From Paracoccaceae bacterium (GTDB taxonomy: Bacteria; Pseudomonadota; Alphaproteobacteria; Rhodobacterales; Rhodobacteraceae): a stretch of DNA of 35,291 nucleotides. Shown here in pieces: positions 8,545 to 16,328 of this stretch. A program made the translations under genes and the position numbers. The stretch lies in NCBI GenBank assembly GCA_024640245.1, contig JAHEFH010000005.1, positions 14,384-49,674 of the forward strand. Direction: 5' to 3'. Within the stretch, counting starts at the first letter, position 1, and each line of letters starts with the position of its first letter. Below the pieces are notes generated by a model. That model made no database searches, was not told the origin of the DNA, and saw only the letters and a program-made list of their open reading frames with translations.

Positions 8545-9942
8545 CTATTCCTTCAACAATTCGCCCTTGTCCCAGACTCCTTCGACGACAGAGCCGTCGG
8601 CATTTACCAGCTTGCCTTGCCCATGGCGCAATCCGTTCAGGAAACCGCCTGTGTAACGAACGTTGTCGGCGTCCTGCGCCATGCCCTGACCGGTGATCTT
8701 GCCTTCCATCCAGTCGCCCTCGTAGACAAAGCCGTCGGTCATATCCAGCCGTCCCAGTCCGTGCCGCTTGCCGTTTCGGAAGGCTCCGGTGTATATCGAG
8801 CCGTCCGAGTAATAGGCAACCCCCTCGCCTTCACGCATGCCGTCGTTCCAATCGCCTTCATAGCGGAAGCCGTTGGGGTACTGGATCGTACCCAGACCGT
8901 GATTGCGGGCGTTGCGGAACTCGCCTTCGTAGATGGTGCCGTTGGCATAGTGTGCGATGCCCTTACCCTCGATCACGCCGTTGATCCACTGGCCTTCGTA
9001 ACTGCCGCCGGTGGCATAATCGATGCGCCCGAAACCCGAAGGCACGTCGTCGCGGAATTCCCCCGTGTAGGTCGATCCGTCGGGATAGGTCATCGTGCCC
9101 TCGCCCGCGATCCGGTCGCCTGCCCACTGGCCGGTGTAGATGTATCCGTCGCCGGTCGTCAGTGTTCCAGTGCCGCTGCGCTGGTCATCGACATAGGTTC
9201 CGGTGAAGACATCGCCATCGAGCTTGGTCAGCGTGCCTTGGCCGTTGCGCTTGCCGGCCTCGAACATGCCCTCGTAGACGTCGCCGTTGCCATAGGTCAG
9301 CTTGCCCGTGCCGGACAGTTCGCCATTCTTCCATCCGCCCTGGTAATGCAGACCGTTGGCCGCGGTCAGCTGGCCCTGTCCGTCGCGCACGCCGTTGCGG
9401 ACTTCGCCCTTGTAAAGGCTGCCGTCGGCATAGGTGATATCCGCCTTGCCGTTTTTCTGCCCGTCGACCCAGTCCCCGCTGTAGCGATATCCCTGCCCGT
9501 CGGACATGGCGCCGGTGCCCTGGTGCTGCGCATCGACGAAGCCGCCCTCGTAGACGATGCCGCTGGCATAGACCGCGCGGCCCTGTCCGGTCATCTTGCC
9601 GTCGACCCAGTCGCCCTCGTAGGTTCCGCCGTCGGCGAATGTAATCTTGCCTTTGCCCTCGGGCTTTCCGTCGATGAAGCCGCCCTCATAGACCGAACCG
9701 TTCGGATAGTGCGCCACACCGTCGCCGAGGATCTCTCCGTTGACCCACTGGCCGAGGTATTCATAACCGTTCGGCAGGGTGTACTTGCCGATGCCGTGAC
9801 GTTTACCGTCCAGCATCGTGCCTTCGTAGATGCCGCCGGTTTCATATTGCTTTGTGATGATTTCGCCTGAAATCTGCGCCAGACCAGGGGGCGCGGACAG
9901 GGCCAGAAGGCCAATCAGGCAGAATGCGAAACGCGCATGCAT
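8545..9942 (-). CDS. Secreted MORN-repeat protein with 18 full repeats
   Basis: 465 residues from the ATG at 9942; the track's longer start (10053) adds 37 residues that do not look coding, whereas 9942 gives a proper signal peptide (FAFCLIGLLALSAPPGLAQ). After residue about 30 the protein is entirely MORN repeats of 23 residues with the YxGxWxxGxxxGxGxxxYxDG pattern: I count 18 complete copies and one partial at the C-terminus (VVEGVWDKGELLKE). No enzymatic domain follows. MORN repeats form beta-hairpin rods that bind lipids or proteins; here the rod would be periplasmic or secreted. Its partner is unknown. It is divergent from nadE, 201 bases apart. Confidence 0.88.
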   Translation of the reverse strand: MHARFAFCLIGLLALSAPPGLAQISGEIITKQYETGGIYEGTMLDGKRHGIGKYTLPNGYEYLGQWVNGEILGDGVAHYPNGSVYEGGFIDGKPEGKGKITFADGGTYEGDWVDGKMTGQGRAVYASGIVYEGGFVDAQHQGTGAMSDGQGYRYSGDWVDGQKNGKADITYADGSLYKGEVRNGVRDGQGQLTAANGLHYQGGWKNGELSGTGKLTYGNGDVYEGMFEAGKRNGQGTLTKLDGDVFTGTYVDDQRSGTGTLTTGDGYIYTGQWAGDRIAGEGTMTYPDGSTYTGEFRDDVPSGFGRIDYATGGSYEGQWINGVIEGKGIAHYANGTIYEGEFRNARNHGLGTIQYPNGFRYEGDWNDGMREGEGVAYYSDGSIYTGAFRNGKRHGLGRLDMTDGFVYEGDWMEGKITGQGMAQDADNVRYTGGFLNGLRHGQGKLVNADGSVVEGVWDKGELLKE

Positions 9943-10086
9943 TTTGTACAATTTGTCTCCGGATCGCTCGCCATCCGGCTCCCTAATTCCCTTGGGCGGG
10001 TTCTGTGCCCACGTCTGAGGACAAAGGTTACGCGCTCGCCTCTTGCCTTTCAATGTTTTTCACGCCAGTTAGTTTTGAACTGTTAT

Positions 10087-10103
10087 GGTTCTTGCAAAGA
10101 ACC
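10087..10103. promoter_or_regulatory. 17-bp palindrome upstream of nadE
   Basis: GGTTCTTGCAAAGAACC is a perfect inverted repeat with 7-base arms and a 3-base centre, 41 bases before the nadE ATG in the divergent MORN/nadE gap (9943-10143). It could be an operator for nadE or a small hairpin. It does not match the known NrtR motif as I recall it. Nothing else is evident in this gap. Confidence 0.35.
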
Positions 10104-10143
10104 TGTAATCGCGCCGGCGGCGGCGCAGAGCGAAGGATGACGG

Positions 10144-11805
10144 ATGAGCGGCAAACTGCGCCTGACACTGGCCCAGCTGAATCCCACGGTCGGAGATCTC
10201 GCCGGCAATATCGCCAAGGCGCAAAAGGCGCATGCCGAAGCCGCCGCAGCCTCGGCCGATATGGTGGTTTTCCCCGAGATGTTCGTCACCGGCTACCAGA
10301 CGCAGGACCTTGTCATGCGCGAAGCCTTCACGCTGGACGCCATGGCGCATGTGCGGAAACTGGCGGAAGCCTGCGCCACGGGACCCGCCATAGGCATCGG
10401 CGGCCCGCTGCTCGAGGACGGTAACCTCTACAACGCCTATTTCATTCTGCAGGGCGGTAAGATCGTCGCCACGATGCGCAAACACGAACTGCCGAATACG
10501 CATGTTTTCGACGAGTTGCGGCTGTTCGACAGCGGTCATATCTCGGGTCCCTACAATCTGAACGGTATCCGCATCGGAACCCCGATCTGCGAGGATGCCT
10601 GGCACGACCAGGTGTCTGAAACCATGGTCGAGTCGGGTGCCGAACTGCTGATCGTGCCGAACGGTTCGCCGTATTATCGCGGCAAGTTCGAACGGCGTAT
10701 CAACCACATGGTTGCGCGCGTGATCGAGAACGACGTGCCGCTGGTCTATCTGAACTTGGTCGGCGGGCAGGATGACCAGATTTTCGACGGCGGCTCCTTC
10801 GTGCTGAACCGTGGCGGGCAACTGGCCGTGCAGATGCCGCTGTTCGACGAGGCAATCGTCCATGTAGATTTCAGCCGCACCGCCGATGGCGGGTGGGCCG
10901 CCGAACATGGCGAGAAAATCGCCCATGTCGACGAATGGGAGCAGGACTACCGCGTCATGTTGCAGGGCCTGCGCGACTATCTGGCCAAGACTGGCTTCAA
11001 GAAGGTGCTGCTAGGCTTGTCGGGCGGTATCGACAGCGCGATTGTAGCCACCATCGCTGTCGATGCATTGGGCGCGGAGAATGTGCGCTGCGTAATGCTG
11101 CCGTCGGAATTCACCTCGCAATCTTCGCTGGACGACGCGGCAGAGGTGGCCGAAAACCTCGGTTGCCAGTACGACACGATACCGATCACGCAGGGCCGCG
11201 ATGCGGTTACCGAAACCCTCGCGCCGCTGTTCGAAGGCCTCGAACCCGACATCACCGAAGAAAACATCCAGTCCCGCCTGCGGGGCTTGTTGCTGATGGC
11301 ATTGTCGAACAAATTCGGGTCCATGCTGTTAACCACGGGCAATAAATCAGAGGTCGCGGTGGGCTACGCCACCATCTACGGCGATATGGCGGGCGGCTAT
11401 AACCCGATAAAAGATCTCTACAAGATGCGGGTTTTCGAAAGCTGCCGCTGGCGCAATGTTAACCATCGCGACTGGATGAAGGGGCCGAAGGGCGAAGTCA
11501 TTCCGCAACGCATTATCGATAAACCACCCAGCGCCGAGTTGCGCCCCGACCAGAAAGACAGCGACAGCCTGCCGCCCTACGAAGAACTCGACGCGATCCT
11601 CGACATGCTTGTCGATCAGGATTTTTCCGTGGCCGAAATCGTCAAGCGGGGCTACGATCGTGCCACCGTCAAGCGGGTTGAGCATCTGGTTTATATTTCG
11701 GAATACAAACGCTTCCAGTCCGCCCCCGGCCCGCGCCTGACGCACCGGGCATTCTGGCTGGACCGGCGCTATCCGATCGCGAACAGGTGGCGGGACGAGG
11801 GGTAG
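10144..11805 (+). CDS. nadE: Glutamine-dependent NAD+ synthetase
   Basis: 553 residues in two domains. The N-terminal nitrilase-type glutaminase (about 1-265) shows the Glu (FPEMFVTGY), Lys (MRKHELPN) and Cys (GTPICEDAW) of the triad and releases ammonia from glutamine. The C-terminal synthetase (about 290-553) has the PP-loop LGLSGGIDSAI and later TTGNKSEVAVGYATIYGDMAGG. It amidates deamido-NAD+ in the final step of NAD synthesis, in the cytoplasm. Length fits the two-domain proteobacterial form. The SD GAAGGA lies about 8 bases before the ATG. Confidence 0.97.
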   Translation: MSGKLRLTLAQLNPTVGDLAGNIAKAQKAHAEAAAASADMVVFPEMFVTGYQTQDLVMREAFTLDAMAHVRKLAEACATGPAIGIGGPLLEDGNLYNAYFILQGGKIVATMRKHELPNTHVFDELRLFDSGHISGPYNLNGIRIGTPICEDAWHDQVSETMVESGAELLIVPNGSPYYRGKFERRINHMVARVIENDVPLVYLNLVGGQDDQIFDGGSFVLNRGGQLAVQMPLFDEAIVHVDFSRTADGGWAAEHGEKIAHVDEWEQDYRVMLQGLRDYLAKTGFKKVLLGLSGGIDSAIVATIAVDALGAENVRCVMLPSEFTSQSSLDDAAEVAENLGCQYDTIPITQGRDAVTETLAPLFEGLEPDITEENIQSRLRGLLLMALSNKFGSMLLTTGNKSEVAVGYATIYGDMAGGYNPIKDLYKMRVFESCRWRNVNHRDWMKGPKGEVIPQRIIDKPPSAELRPDQKDSDSLPPYEELDAILDMLVDQDFSVAEIVKRGYDRATVKRVEHLVYISEYKRFQSAPGPRLTHRAFWLDRRYPIANRWRDEG

Positions 11806-11811
11806 GGCGGT

Positions 11812-11825
11812 TTGATCCTGATCAA
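11812..11825. promoter_or_regulatory. Perfect FNR/FnrL-type box upstream of the HemG-like gene
   Basis: TTGATCCTGATCAA matches the TTGAT-N4-ATCAA consensus at every fixed position. With the box centred at -41.5, the -10 would fall on GATATT (11849-11854), giving a start near 11860. A caution: the box is nested in an 8-bp hairpin (GATCCTGA/TCAGGATC, 11814-11835) that begins 9 bases after the nadE stop and could instead be a nadE 3' structure. Confidence 0.6.
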
Positions 11826-11970
11826 TGTCAGGATCTTCGAAGCAACCGATATTGGAACGCGGTGAAAGGGCCGCCAAAACGCAGAAAAGGATACCTGTCG
11901 GGCGGTGTTTGGACAAGCGTTGGTCGCCGCTGTCCAGACGTTGATACGCTGGATCGGAATGGAGTTGGAA

Positions 11971-12528
11971 ATGGGAATTCTCGTTGTATACGAAACAGTT
12001 GAGGGGCAGACGCGCAAGATCGCGCAGTTCGCCGAAAGCGCAGTTCGACAGGCCGGTCTGGACGTGATAGCGCACAACACCGCGGACACAACCAAACCGG
12101 TTTCTTTCGCGGATGTAGAAAAAGTGATCCTCGCCGCGCCGGTACATGAAAGGCGGCACCCCAAGGTGTTCGAAGCCTTTATTGCAGCCAACCTTCCCGA
12201 ACTTGCGGCGCGGAACACGTTGATGCTCTCGGTCAGTCTGAAAGCCGCCTTCCCGGACAGCTTGGAGGAAGCCGAGGACTTTCTGATCGAGATGAAGATG
12301 CGTACCGGCTTTACCCCGGACGCCGAGGCTCTGGTTGCCGGCGCCGTGCGCGGCAAGAGCTATGACTATTATGCCGCCATGATTATCCAGCATGTGGTGA
12401 TGCGGAATCGGGATTACGAACTGCACAACGGCGAGCGCGAATTTACCGACTGGGATGCGCTCGGCACGAAGATTTCGGAGTTTCTGGGCAGTAAGTCCGG
12501 GTCCCGCCCGACGGCGGGACAGGGTTAG
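11971..12528 (+). CDS. Flavodoxin-fold protein similar to HemG protoporphyrinogen oxidase
   Basis: 185 residues from the ATG at 11971, chosen over the track's 11905 because GGAG lies six bases upstream and the flavodoxin strand (MGILVVYETVEGQTRKIA) begins there. The length and the order of blocks resemble E. coli HemG: the FMN phosphate loop ETVEGQTRKI, AAPVHERRHPKVFEAF, SVSLKAAFPDS, VAGAVRGKSYDYYAAMIIQHV and FTDWDAL. HemG is membrane-associated and oxidises protoporphyrinogen IX with quinone, in haem synthesis. A perfect FNR-type box upstream suggests induction at low oxygen, which fits an oxygen-independent haem step. It might be a different flavodoxin-like quinone reductase. Confidence 0.7.
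   Translation: MGILVVYETVEGQTRKIAQFAESAVRQAGLDVIAHNTADTTKPVSFADVEKVILAAPVHERRHPKVFEAFIAANLPELAARNTLMLSVSLKAAFPDSLEEAEDFLIEMKMRTGFTPDAEALVAGAVRGKSYDYYAAMIIQHVVMRNRDYELHNGEREFTDWDALGTKISEFLGSKSGSRPTAGQG
12501..12520 (+). terminator. GC-rich hairpin at the end of the HemG-like gene
   Basis: GTCCCGCC-CGAC-GGCGGGAC is a perfect 8-bp stem lying inside the last codons, just before the stop at 12526. No T-run follows, so termination is uncertain; it may protect the mRNA 3' end. The next gene is convergent, 51 bases away. Confidence 0.4.
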
Positions 12529-12579
12529 CGTTTCGCAAAGCCCCGCGATTGGCCGAACATTTCGGGGTAACCGTAGCCC

Positions 12580-13266
12580 TCAGGCGGCAAGCCGCCCGGC
12601 CGCGGGGCACGCGCGCCGTTCCCGCGCGAAATGCCACAGCAGGGCGGAGGTTACCAGCATCTGCAGCAGGATTGTCAGGGCGAAGACCGTGCTTTGCCCG
12701 CCCAGCGCCGCTTCGCCGACGTTGACGTTGGCCGAATAGCTCGGCACCGCCGCGAGCGCCAAAAGCGCCATGAGGCCAAGCAGCTTCCACCCGCCGCCGT
12801 AGACCCGCCAGCAGAGCAGGCCCCAGAGCGTCTCCAGCGCCAGCGCCGTCATTGGCACTCCGGCATAGAGTCCGCTACCGAATTTCACCTCGTCGAAATA
12901 GGGTGCCAGCGCGATATCCGGAGCGTGGACCAGCAGGTCGAGCACGATATGGGACAAGACGCCGAGCGCCATGGCCGTGGCCACTGCCGAGGCCGCCCTT
13001 CCGCCACGCCATAGCACAGCGAGTCCGACGGCCGCCGCGGCGAGAAAGCTCGTGACGATGGAATGCGAAAACGGCATGTGCTCCAGATGGATATCCGCGA
13101 CCGAGGCCATGCCGTCGTCGATCACCGTCCGCTCGATGCCGATGAGGTTGAGTCCGACCCAGAGGTATTCCACCGCCTCGGTGGCCAGTATCAGTCCGAA
13201 CAGCGGGGCCGAAGGGAATTTCCGTTTCAGAATCAGCGCCGTTGCGGCGTGGTTGATCGCTTGCAT
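12580..13266 (-). CDS. Multi-pass membrane protein with histidine motifs (DUF457/YdjM-like)
   Basis: 228 residues with about five or six membrane segments. Two histidine-containing blocks at membrane edges stand out: LEHMPFSHSIVTSF (about 61-74) and LSHIVLDLLVHAPD (about 105-118), the SH-x-x-LD-x-x-x-H pattern seen in the YdjM/LexA-regulated 'metal-dependent hydrolase' membrane family. The function of that family is not established. The SD GAAGGGA precedes the ATG. It lies downstream of the TetR gene and has its own promoter with the same palindrome as the tetR promoter, so it is the likely regulated target. The ligand is unknown. Confidence 0.75.
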   Translation of the reverse strand: MQAINHAATALILKRKFPSAPLFGLILATEAVEYLWVGLNLIGIERTVIDDGMASVADIHLEHMPFSHSIVTSFLAAAAVGLAVLWRGGRAASAVATAMALGVLSHIVLDLLVHAPDIALAPYFDEVKFGSGLYAGVPMTALALETLWGLLCWRVYGGGWKLLGLMALLALAAVPSYSANVNVGEAALGGQSTVFALTILLQMLVTSALLWHFARERRACPAAGRLAA

Positions 13267-13285
13267 GCTGTGTTCCCTTCAGAAT

Positions 13286-13314
13286 TAGTTAGCGAATGCT
13301 AACTTGTGAGTCAA
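13286..13314 (-). promoter_or_regulatory. Promoter and TetR operator of the membrane protein gene
   Basis: On minus, TTGACT (13314-13309), 17 bases and TAACTA (13291-13286) form a promoter ending 20 bases before the ATG. The palindrome GTTAGCATTCGCTAAC (13303-13288) fills the spacer and overlaps the -10. The same palindrome in the same position occurs at the tetR promoter. Confidence 0.8.
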
Positions 13315-13324
13315 AAAAAATGGA

Positions 13325-13921
13325 CTATGTGAGGCCGGACCTCAGGATGCGTTCGATCCCATCCGTGTATTTGCCGGCTGGCCCGCCGAGCGCGCCGAGG
13401 TAGAGTTGGCGGGTGATCTGGTTGAGCATCCCGGTTACGAGGGCGATCTGAAGCTCCGGGTCAGCCCGATTGCCGACCAGACCATCACGACGGCCGTCCG
13501 AGAGAAGTTCGCGCAGCAGGGTGATCACCGTGCGCTGCCGCAGCTTCTCCGGCACATGCGGCCAGAGCGCGGCGAGATTGTCGGTGGTGAACATCATGGC
13601 ATGGGGGTGCTCGTCGTAGAATTCGGCAAGTATGACGATATAGGCGCGGAATTTCGCCGCGAACCCATGTTCCCGGGCCGTGGCGGCGGTGAGGCGCCGC
13701 AGCACCTCCCGGTAGGCGCGTTCGAACAGGGCTAGCGCAAGGTCGTCCTTGGTCCTGAAATGCTTGTAGAGCGCCGGATTGCTCAGTTCCGCCGCCGCAG
13801 CGATATCCCGGATCGAGGTTGCCGACAGGCCCTTTTGCGCAAAGAGCCGCAGTCCCTCCCGCAGAATCCGTTGCTTTCCGGGCGGGTCGTCGTCGTGGAT
13901 ATAGAAATCTTCGCGTGCCAT
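13325..13921 (-). CDS. TetR/AcrR-family transcriptional regulator
   Basis: 198 residues. The N-terminal helix-turn-helix domain is clear (RILREGLRLFAQKGLSATSIRDIAAAAELSNPALYKHFRTKDDLALALFERA, about 18-69), followed by an all-helical ligand domain. It should bind the GTTAGC-N4-GCTAAC palindrome found before both itself and the adjacent membrane protein gene, repressing both until a ligand binds. The predicted start of transcription coincides with the ATG and there is no SD, so the mRNA may be leaderless. The ligand cannot be read from the sequence. Confidence 0.93.
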   Translation of the reverse strand: MAREDFYIHDDDPPGKQRILREGLRLFAQKGLSATSIRDIAAAAELSNPALYKHFRTKDDLALALFERAYREVLRRLTAATAREHGFAAKFRAYIVILAEFYDEHPHAMMFTTDNLAALWPHVPEKLRQRTVITLLRELLSDGRRDGLVGNRADPELQIALVTGMLNQITRQLYLGALGGPAGKYTDGIERILRSGLT

Positions 13922-13927
13922 GGGGAA

Positions 13928-13956
13928 CAGTTAGCGATTGCTAACCACTTTGTCAA
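13928..13956 (-). promoter_or_regulatory. Promoter and autoregulatory operator of the TetR gene
   Basis: On minus, TTGACA (13956-13951), 17 bases and TAACTG (13933-13928). The palindrome GTTAGCAATCGCTAAC (13945-13930) sits in the spacer and on the -10, exactly as at the membrane protein promoter. The implied start is about 13921, the A of the ATG. Confidence 0.8.
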
Positions 13957-13990
13957 GAGCCGCGTCGCACGTCCGTGCCGTGCCGGAGTT

Positions 13991-15151
13991 TCACCCTCGG
14001 TCGACCACCTCGACTCCCAGTATCGTCGGCAAGTGGCGCGCGACCTCTTGCCAGTTTTCGCCTTCATCGAGGCTGGCGAACACCGACCCGCTGTTTGTTC
14101 CGAAGTAAACCCCCGCAGGATCTCGGTTGTCACCGCTCATCGCTTGGCGGAGCACCGTAAAAAAGCAGCCCTCCTGCGGCAGACCGCGGCGCATCGCCTG
14201 CCAGCTCAGCCCGCCGTCGCGGGTGCGCCAGACCGCCGCCGCCGCGTCCGGCGGAAACCGCCCGAGCATGTCGCCGTTCAGCGGAAGGGTCCAGACTGTA
14301 TCCGGATCGCGCGGATGCACTCGGATCGGAAAGCCGAATGTAGAGGGCAAGCCTTGGGTGATATCGTCCCAGCTTCGGCCTCCGTCGGCCGACCGCCACA
14401 CGCCGTGGTGGTTCTGTTGGTACAGCAGGTCCTTCGCGCCGGGTGCGCGCATCATGTTGTGGACACAGTGACCGGTTTCACCGTGGCGCGGCGCGGCCGG
14501 GTGGTCGTGGTGGACGCAGGTTTCGGCATTGGACAGGCGGTTGCGCCGCTCCCATGTCGCCCCGCCGTCCTCGGTGGCAAAAACACCTGCCGCGGAAATT
14601 CCGGTCCACAGTTTCGCCGGATTGCCGGGGTCGGAAACGATACTGTGCAGCACCAACCCCGCCGCACCGGGGTTCCAGCTATCGGACGAGGGATGATCCG
14701 ACAGGCCCTGCACCTTTTCCCATGACTTGCCGCCGTCCTTGCTGGCAAGCAGAGCAGCGGGCTTGGTGCCCGCATAAAGTGTTCCGTGCGCGTATTCGAG
14801 GGACCAGACCGAAGTGAACTCGTCCGCGAAGGGCAGTGGCGCGTCGGACCAGCCGATCATCTTGGCAAACTCGGGGTCGTTGGCCGCCCATTCGTCCATC
14901 GTGCCTTTGGAAAGTTTGGCGACGGTCCAGCTCTCGCCGCCATCATCGGACCGCCAGACTCCCGCACCATGCATGTCGCTGCCGCCGCCGGCCCAGAGCG
15001 TTCCGGTCTTTGGATCGCCAATGACGTGATTGATCGGCCAGCCCATGCAGAACGGGCCTTTGACAGTCCAGCCGCTGCGATCTTTTCCGCCGGAGATCAG
15101 GAAGGCGCCTTTGGTGGTGCCGACGAGGATAGAAATGCCGTTTGACGCCAT
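13991..15151 (-). CDS. Asp-box (BNR/sialidase-like) beta-propeller protein
   Basis: 386 residues with six Asp-box motifs of the S-x-D-x-G-x-x-W kind: SDDGGESW, SKDGGKSW, TEDGGATW, SADGGRSW, TRDGGLSW and SLDEGENW. This spacing indicates a six-bladed propeller of the BNR/VPS10-like type, often named 'exo-alpha-sialidase' by automatic annotation. I see no arginine triad arrangement that would support true sialidase activity, and there is no signal peptide (it begins MASNGISILVGTTKGAFLI). A His-rich stretch (CVHHDHPAAPRHGETGHCVHNMM, shortened here as CVHHDHPAAPRHGETGHC) may bind metal. The substrate is unknown. Confidence 0.8.
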   Translation of the reverse strand: MASNGISILVGTTKGAFLISGGKDRSGWTVKGPFCMGWPINHVIGDPKTGTLWAGGGSDMHGAGVWRSDDGGESWTVAKLSKGTMDEWAANDPEFAKMIGWSDAPLPFADEFTSVWSLEYAHGTLYAGTKPAALLASKDGGKSWEKVQGLSDHPSSDSWNPGAAGLVLHSIVSDPGNPAKLWTGISAAGVFATEDGGATWERRNRLSNAETCVHHDHPAAPRHGETGHCVHNMMRAPGAKDLLYQQNHHGVWRSADGGRSWDDITQGLPSTFGFPIRVHPRDPDTVWTLPLNGDMLGRFPPDAAAAVWRTRDGGLSWQAMRRGLPQEGCFFTVLRQAMSGDNRDPAGVYFGTNSGSVFASLDEGENWQEVARHLPTILGVEVVDRG

Positions 15152-15552
15152 GAAATCCGTGCTCCTGTGTCATCGGCGCAGATTATCACGGGAAAGGGTG
15201 GCCGTATAGCACAGTGTGCGGGCGCGTACGGCGACGTGTGTTCTAGTCTCCGAGCCTCTAAGGGCAGAAATACGGACAAAGCAATCGCTCGATCTTCAAT
15301 CAATAGCGGGTGTAACGGCCGGTTCCGGCTATTCGATTGCAGTGAAGAAAACGGCGGGTCAGAGTGCGAAATTGGACGGCAAACAGCGAGCGCAAAGTTC
15401 GGCAAGCGGTTTGCCGGAGAAGCGTATGCAAGTTTCTAAAACAGCTACTTCGTCGGACCGCTCCGATAAGCTCTGTGCATCATACCCAGCCATATTTGAC
15501 ATTTACGGAATGATTTTTCGAATGCATAGAGATGTCTAAATTGGAGAAACAA
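15152..15552. other. 400-bp gap without a convincing gene
   Basis: Divergent gap between the Asp-box gene and the RraA-like gene. Short ORFs of 90 and 107 codons on plus lack an SD and a protein-like composition. I see an inverted repeat CGGCAAAC/GTTTGCCG (15377-15384 with 15409-15416), the palindrome GCACAGTGTGC (15209-15219) and TTGACA at 15496-15501 without a good -10. No RNA family is recognised. Confidence 0.5.
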
Positions 15553-16212
15553 ATGACTGATCCCACCTTGCTTGACCGTCTGTCCGCCCTTGAAACGACG
15601 ACGGTATCCGACGCCCTGGATTTTCTCGGCCTCGAAGGGGCCACCTACGGGCTGAGGCCGCTTTGGGACTGCCCGCGCGTCGCCGGACGGGCGAGCACCA
15701 TTCAACTCGGCCCGAAACAGGACGCCGCACCTGCCGTTCACCTCATCTCGCCCGTTATCGACGCGGTTTCCACGGACGATCGTGTGCTTGTCATAGCCGG
15801 CGGACCCGAGGGCGTTTCATGCTGGGGGGACATCCTCGCGAATGCTGCTGTGTCAAAGCAGATCCGCGGATCGGTCATCGACGGCATGAGCCGCGATATC
15901 GAAGGTAGCGAGGTTATCGGCTATCCGGTTTACGGTCGCGGCATCACGATGATCAGCGCGCGCAACCGGATTGTCCAGATAGCCTCGGGGACACCGGTCA
16001 ACATGGCGGGTGTGACTGTCGAAGAAAACGATTTCGTTCTCGCAGACCGTTGCGGCACTGTCTTTATTCCTCAGGGCAGGGCAGAGGAAGTGATCGATCT
16101 GGCCGAGCGGATCGCCCGCAGGCAGGAAGGCATGGCAGCCGCCGTGCGCGCCGGACGGTCCGTCGCCGAGGTCATGCACGACAAGGAATTCGAGGCAATC
16201 CGTTCGAAGTGA
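15553..16212 (+). CDS. RraA-like / HMG-CHA aldolase family protein
   Basis: 219 residues. The ATG at 15553 is preferred over the track's 15532 because GGAG lies six bases upstream. The fold markers of the RraA/dimethylmenaquinone methyltransferase-like family are present: WGDILANAAVSKQIRGSVIDGMSRDIE, with the conserved Gly-Asp and the Arg-Asp pair that holds Mg in the aldolases, and ADRCGTVFIPQGRAEEV. Members include 4-hydroxy-4-methyl-2-oxoglutarate aldolases and RNase E inhibitors; the R-D metal site favours the aldolase/decarboxylase branch. It is isolated, so the pathway is unknown. Confidence 0.85.
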   Translation: MTDPTLLDRLSALETTTVSDALDFLGLEGATYGLRPLWDCPRVAGRASTIQLGPKQDAAPAVHLISPVIDAVSTDDRVLVIAGGPEGVSCWGDILANAAVSKQIRGSVIDGMSRDIEGSEVIGYPVYGRGITMISARNRIVQIASGTPVNMAGVTVEENDFVLADRCGTVFIPQGRAEEVIDLAERIARRQEGMAAAVRAGRSVAEVMHDKEFEAIRSK

Positions 16213-16328
16213 GGATCGTTTCTTTAAGTAAGAAAAGCCGTGAGCGGCAACCCCTTTCGGGCGCGTTGCTGTAATTGGTAAATGGCCTCAAAGGGGCCTT
16301 CCAGACTGACGCCCCCGCTCTCAAAATC
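16213..16328. terminator. Convergent gap with hairpins
   Basis: Between the convergent RraA-like and nuclease genes. On minus, GCCG-CTCA-CGGC is followed by TTTTCTT (about 16251-16225), a short-stem terminator for the nuclease gene. On plus, GCAAC ... GTTGC around CCCTTTCGGG (about 16247-16271) could end the RraA-like transcript. Confidence 0.4.

Noticed and set aside
8446-9870. 474-codon plus-strand ORF opposite the MORN gene, itself repetitive
   Set aside because: It mirrors the MORN repeats on the other strand; the minus frame has a signal peptide and textbook repeats, and the plus frame matches no family.
10087-10103. GTTC-N7-GAAC inside the nadE palindrome as a LexA box
   Set aside because: The alphaproteobacterial SOS box is the direct repeat GTTC-N7-GTTC; here the half-sites are inverted.
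15453-15466. Hairpin TCGGA-CCGC-TCCGA before the RraA-like gene as a regulatory RNA
   Set aside because: Short stem without a tail or conserved context; likely chance.
15167-15539. ORFs of 90 and 107 codons in the gap before the RraA-like gene
   Set aside because: No SD, overlapping frames, low-quality composition and no recognisable motif.
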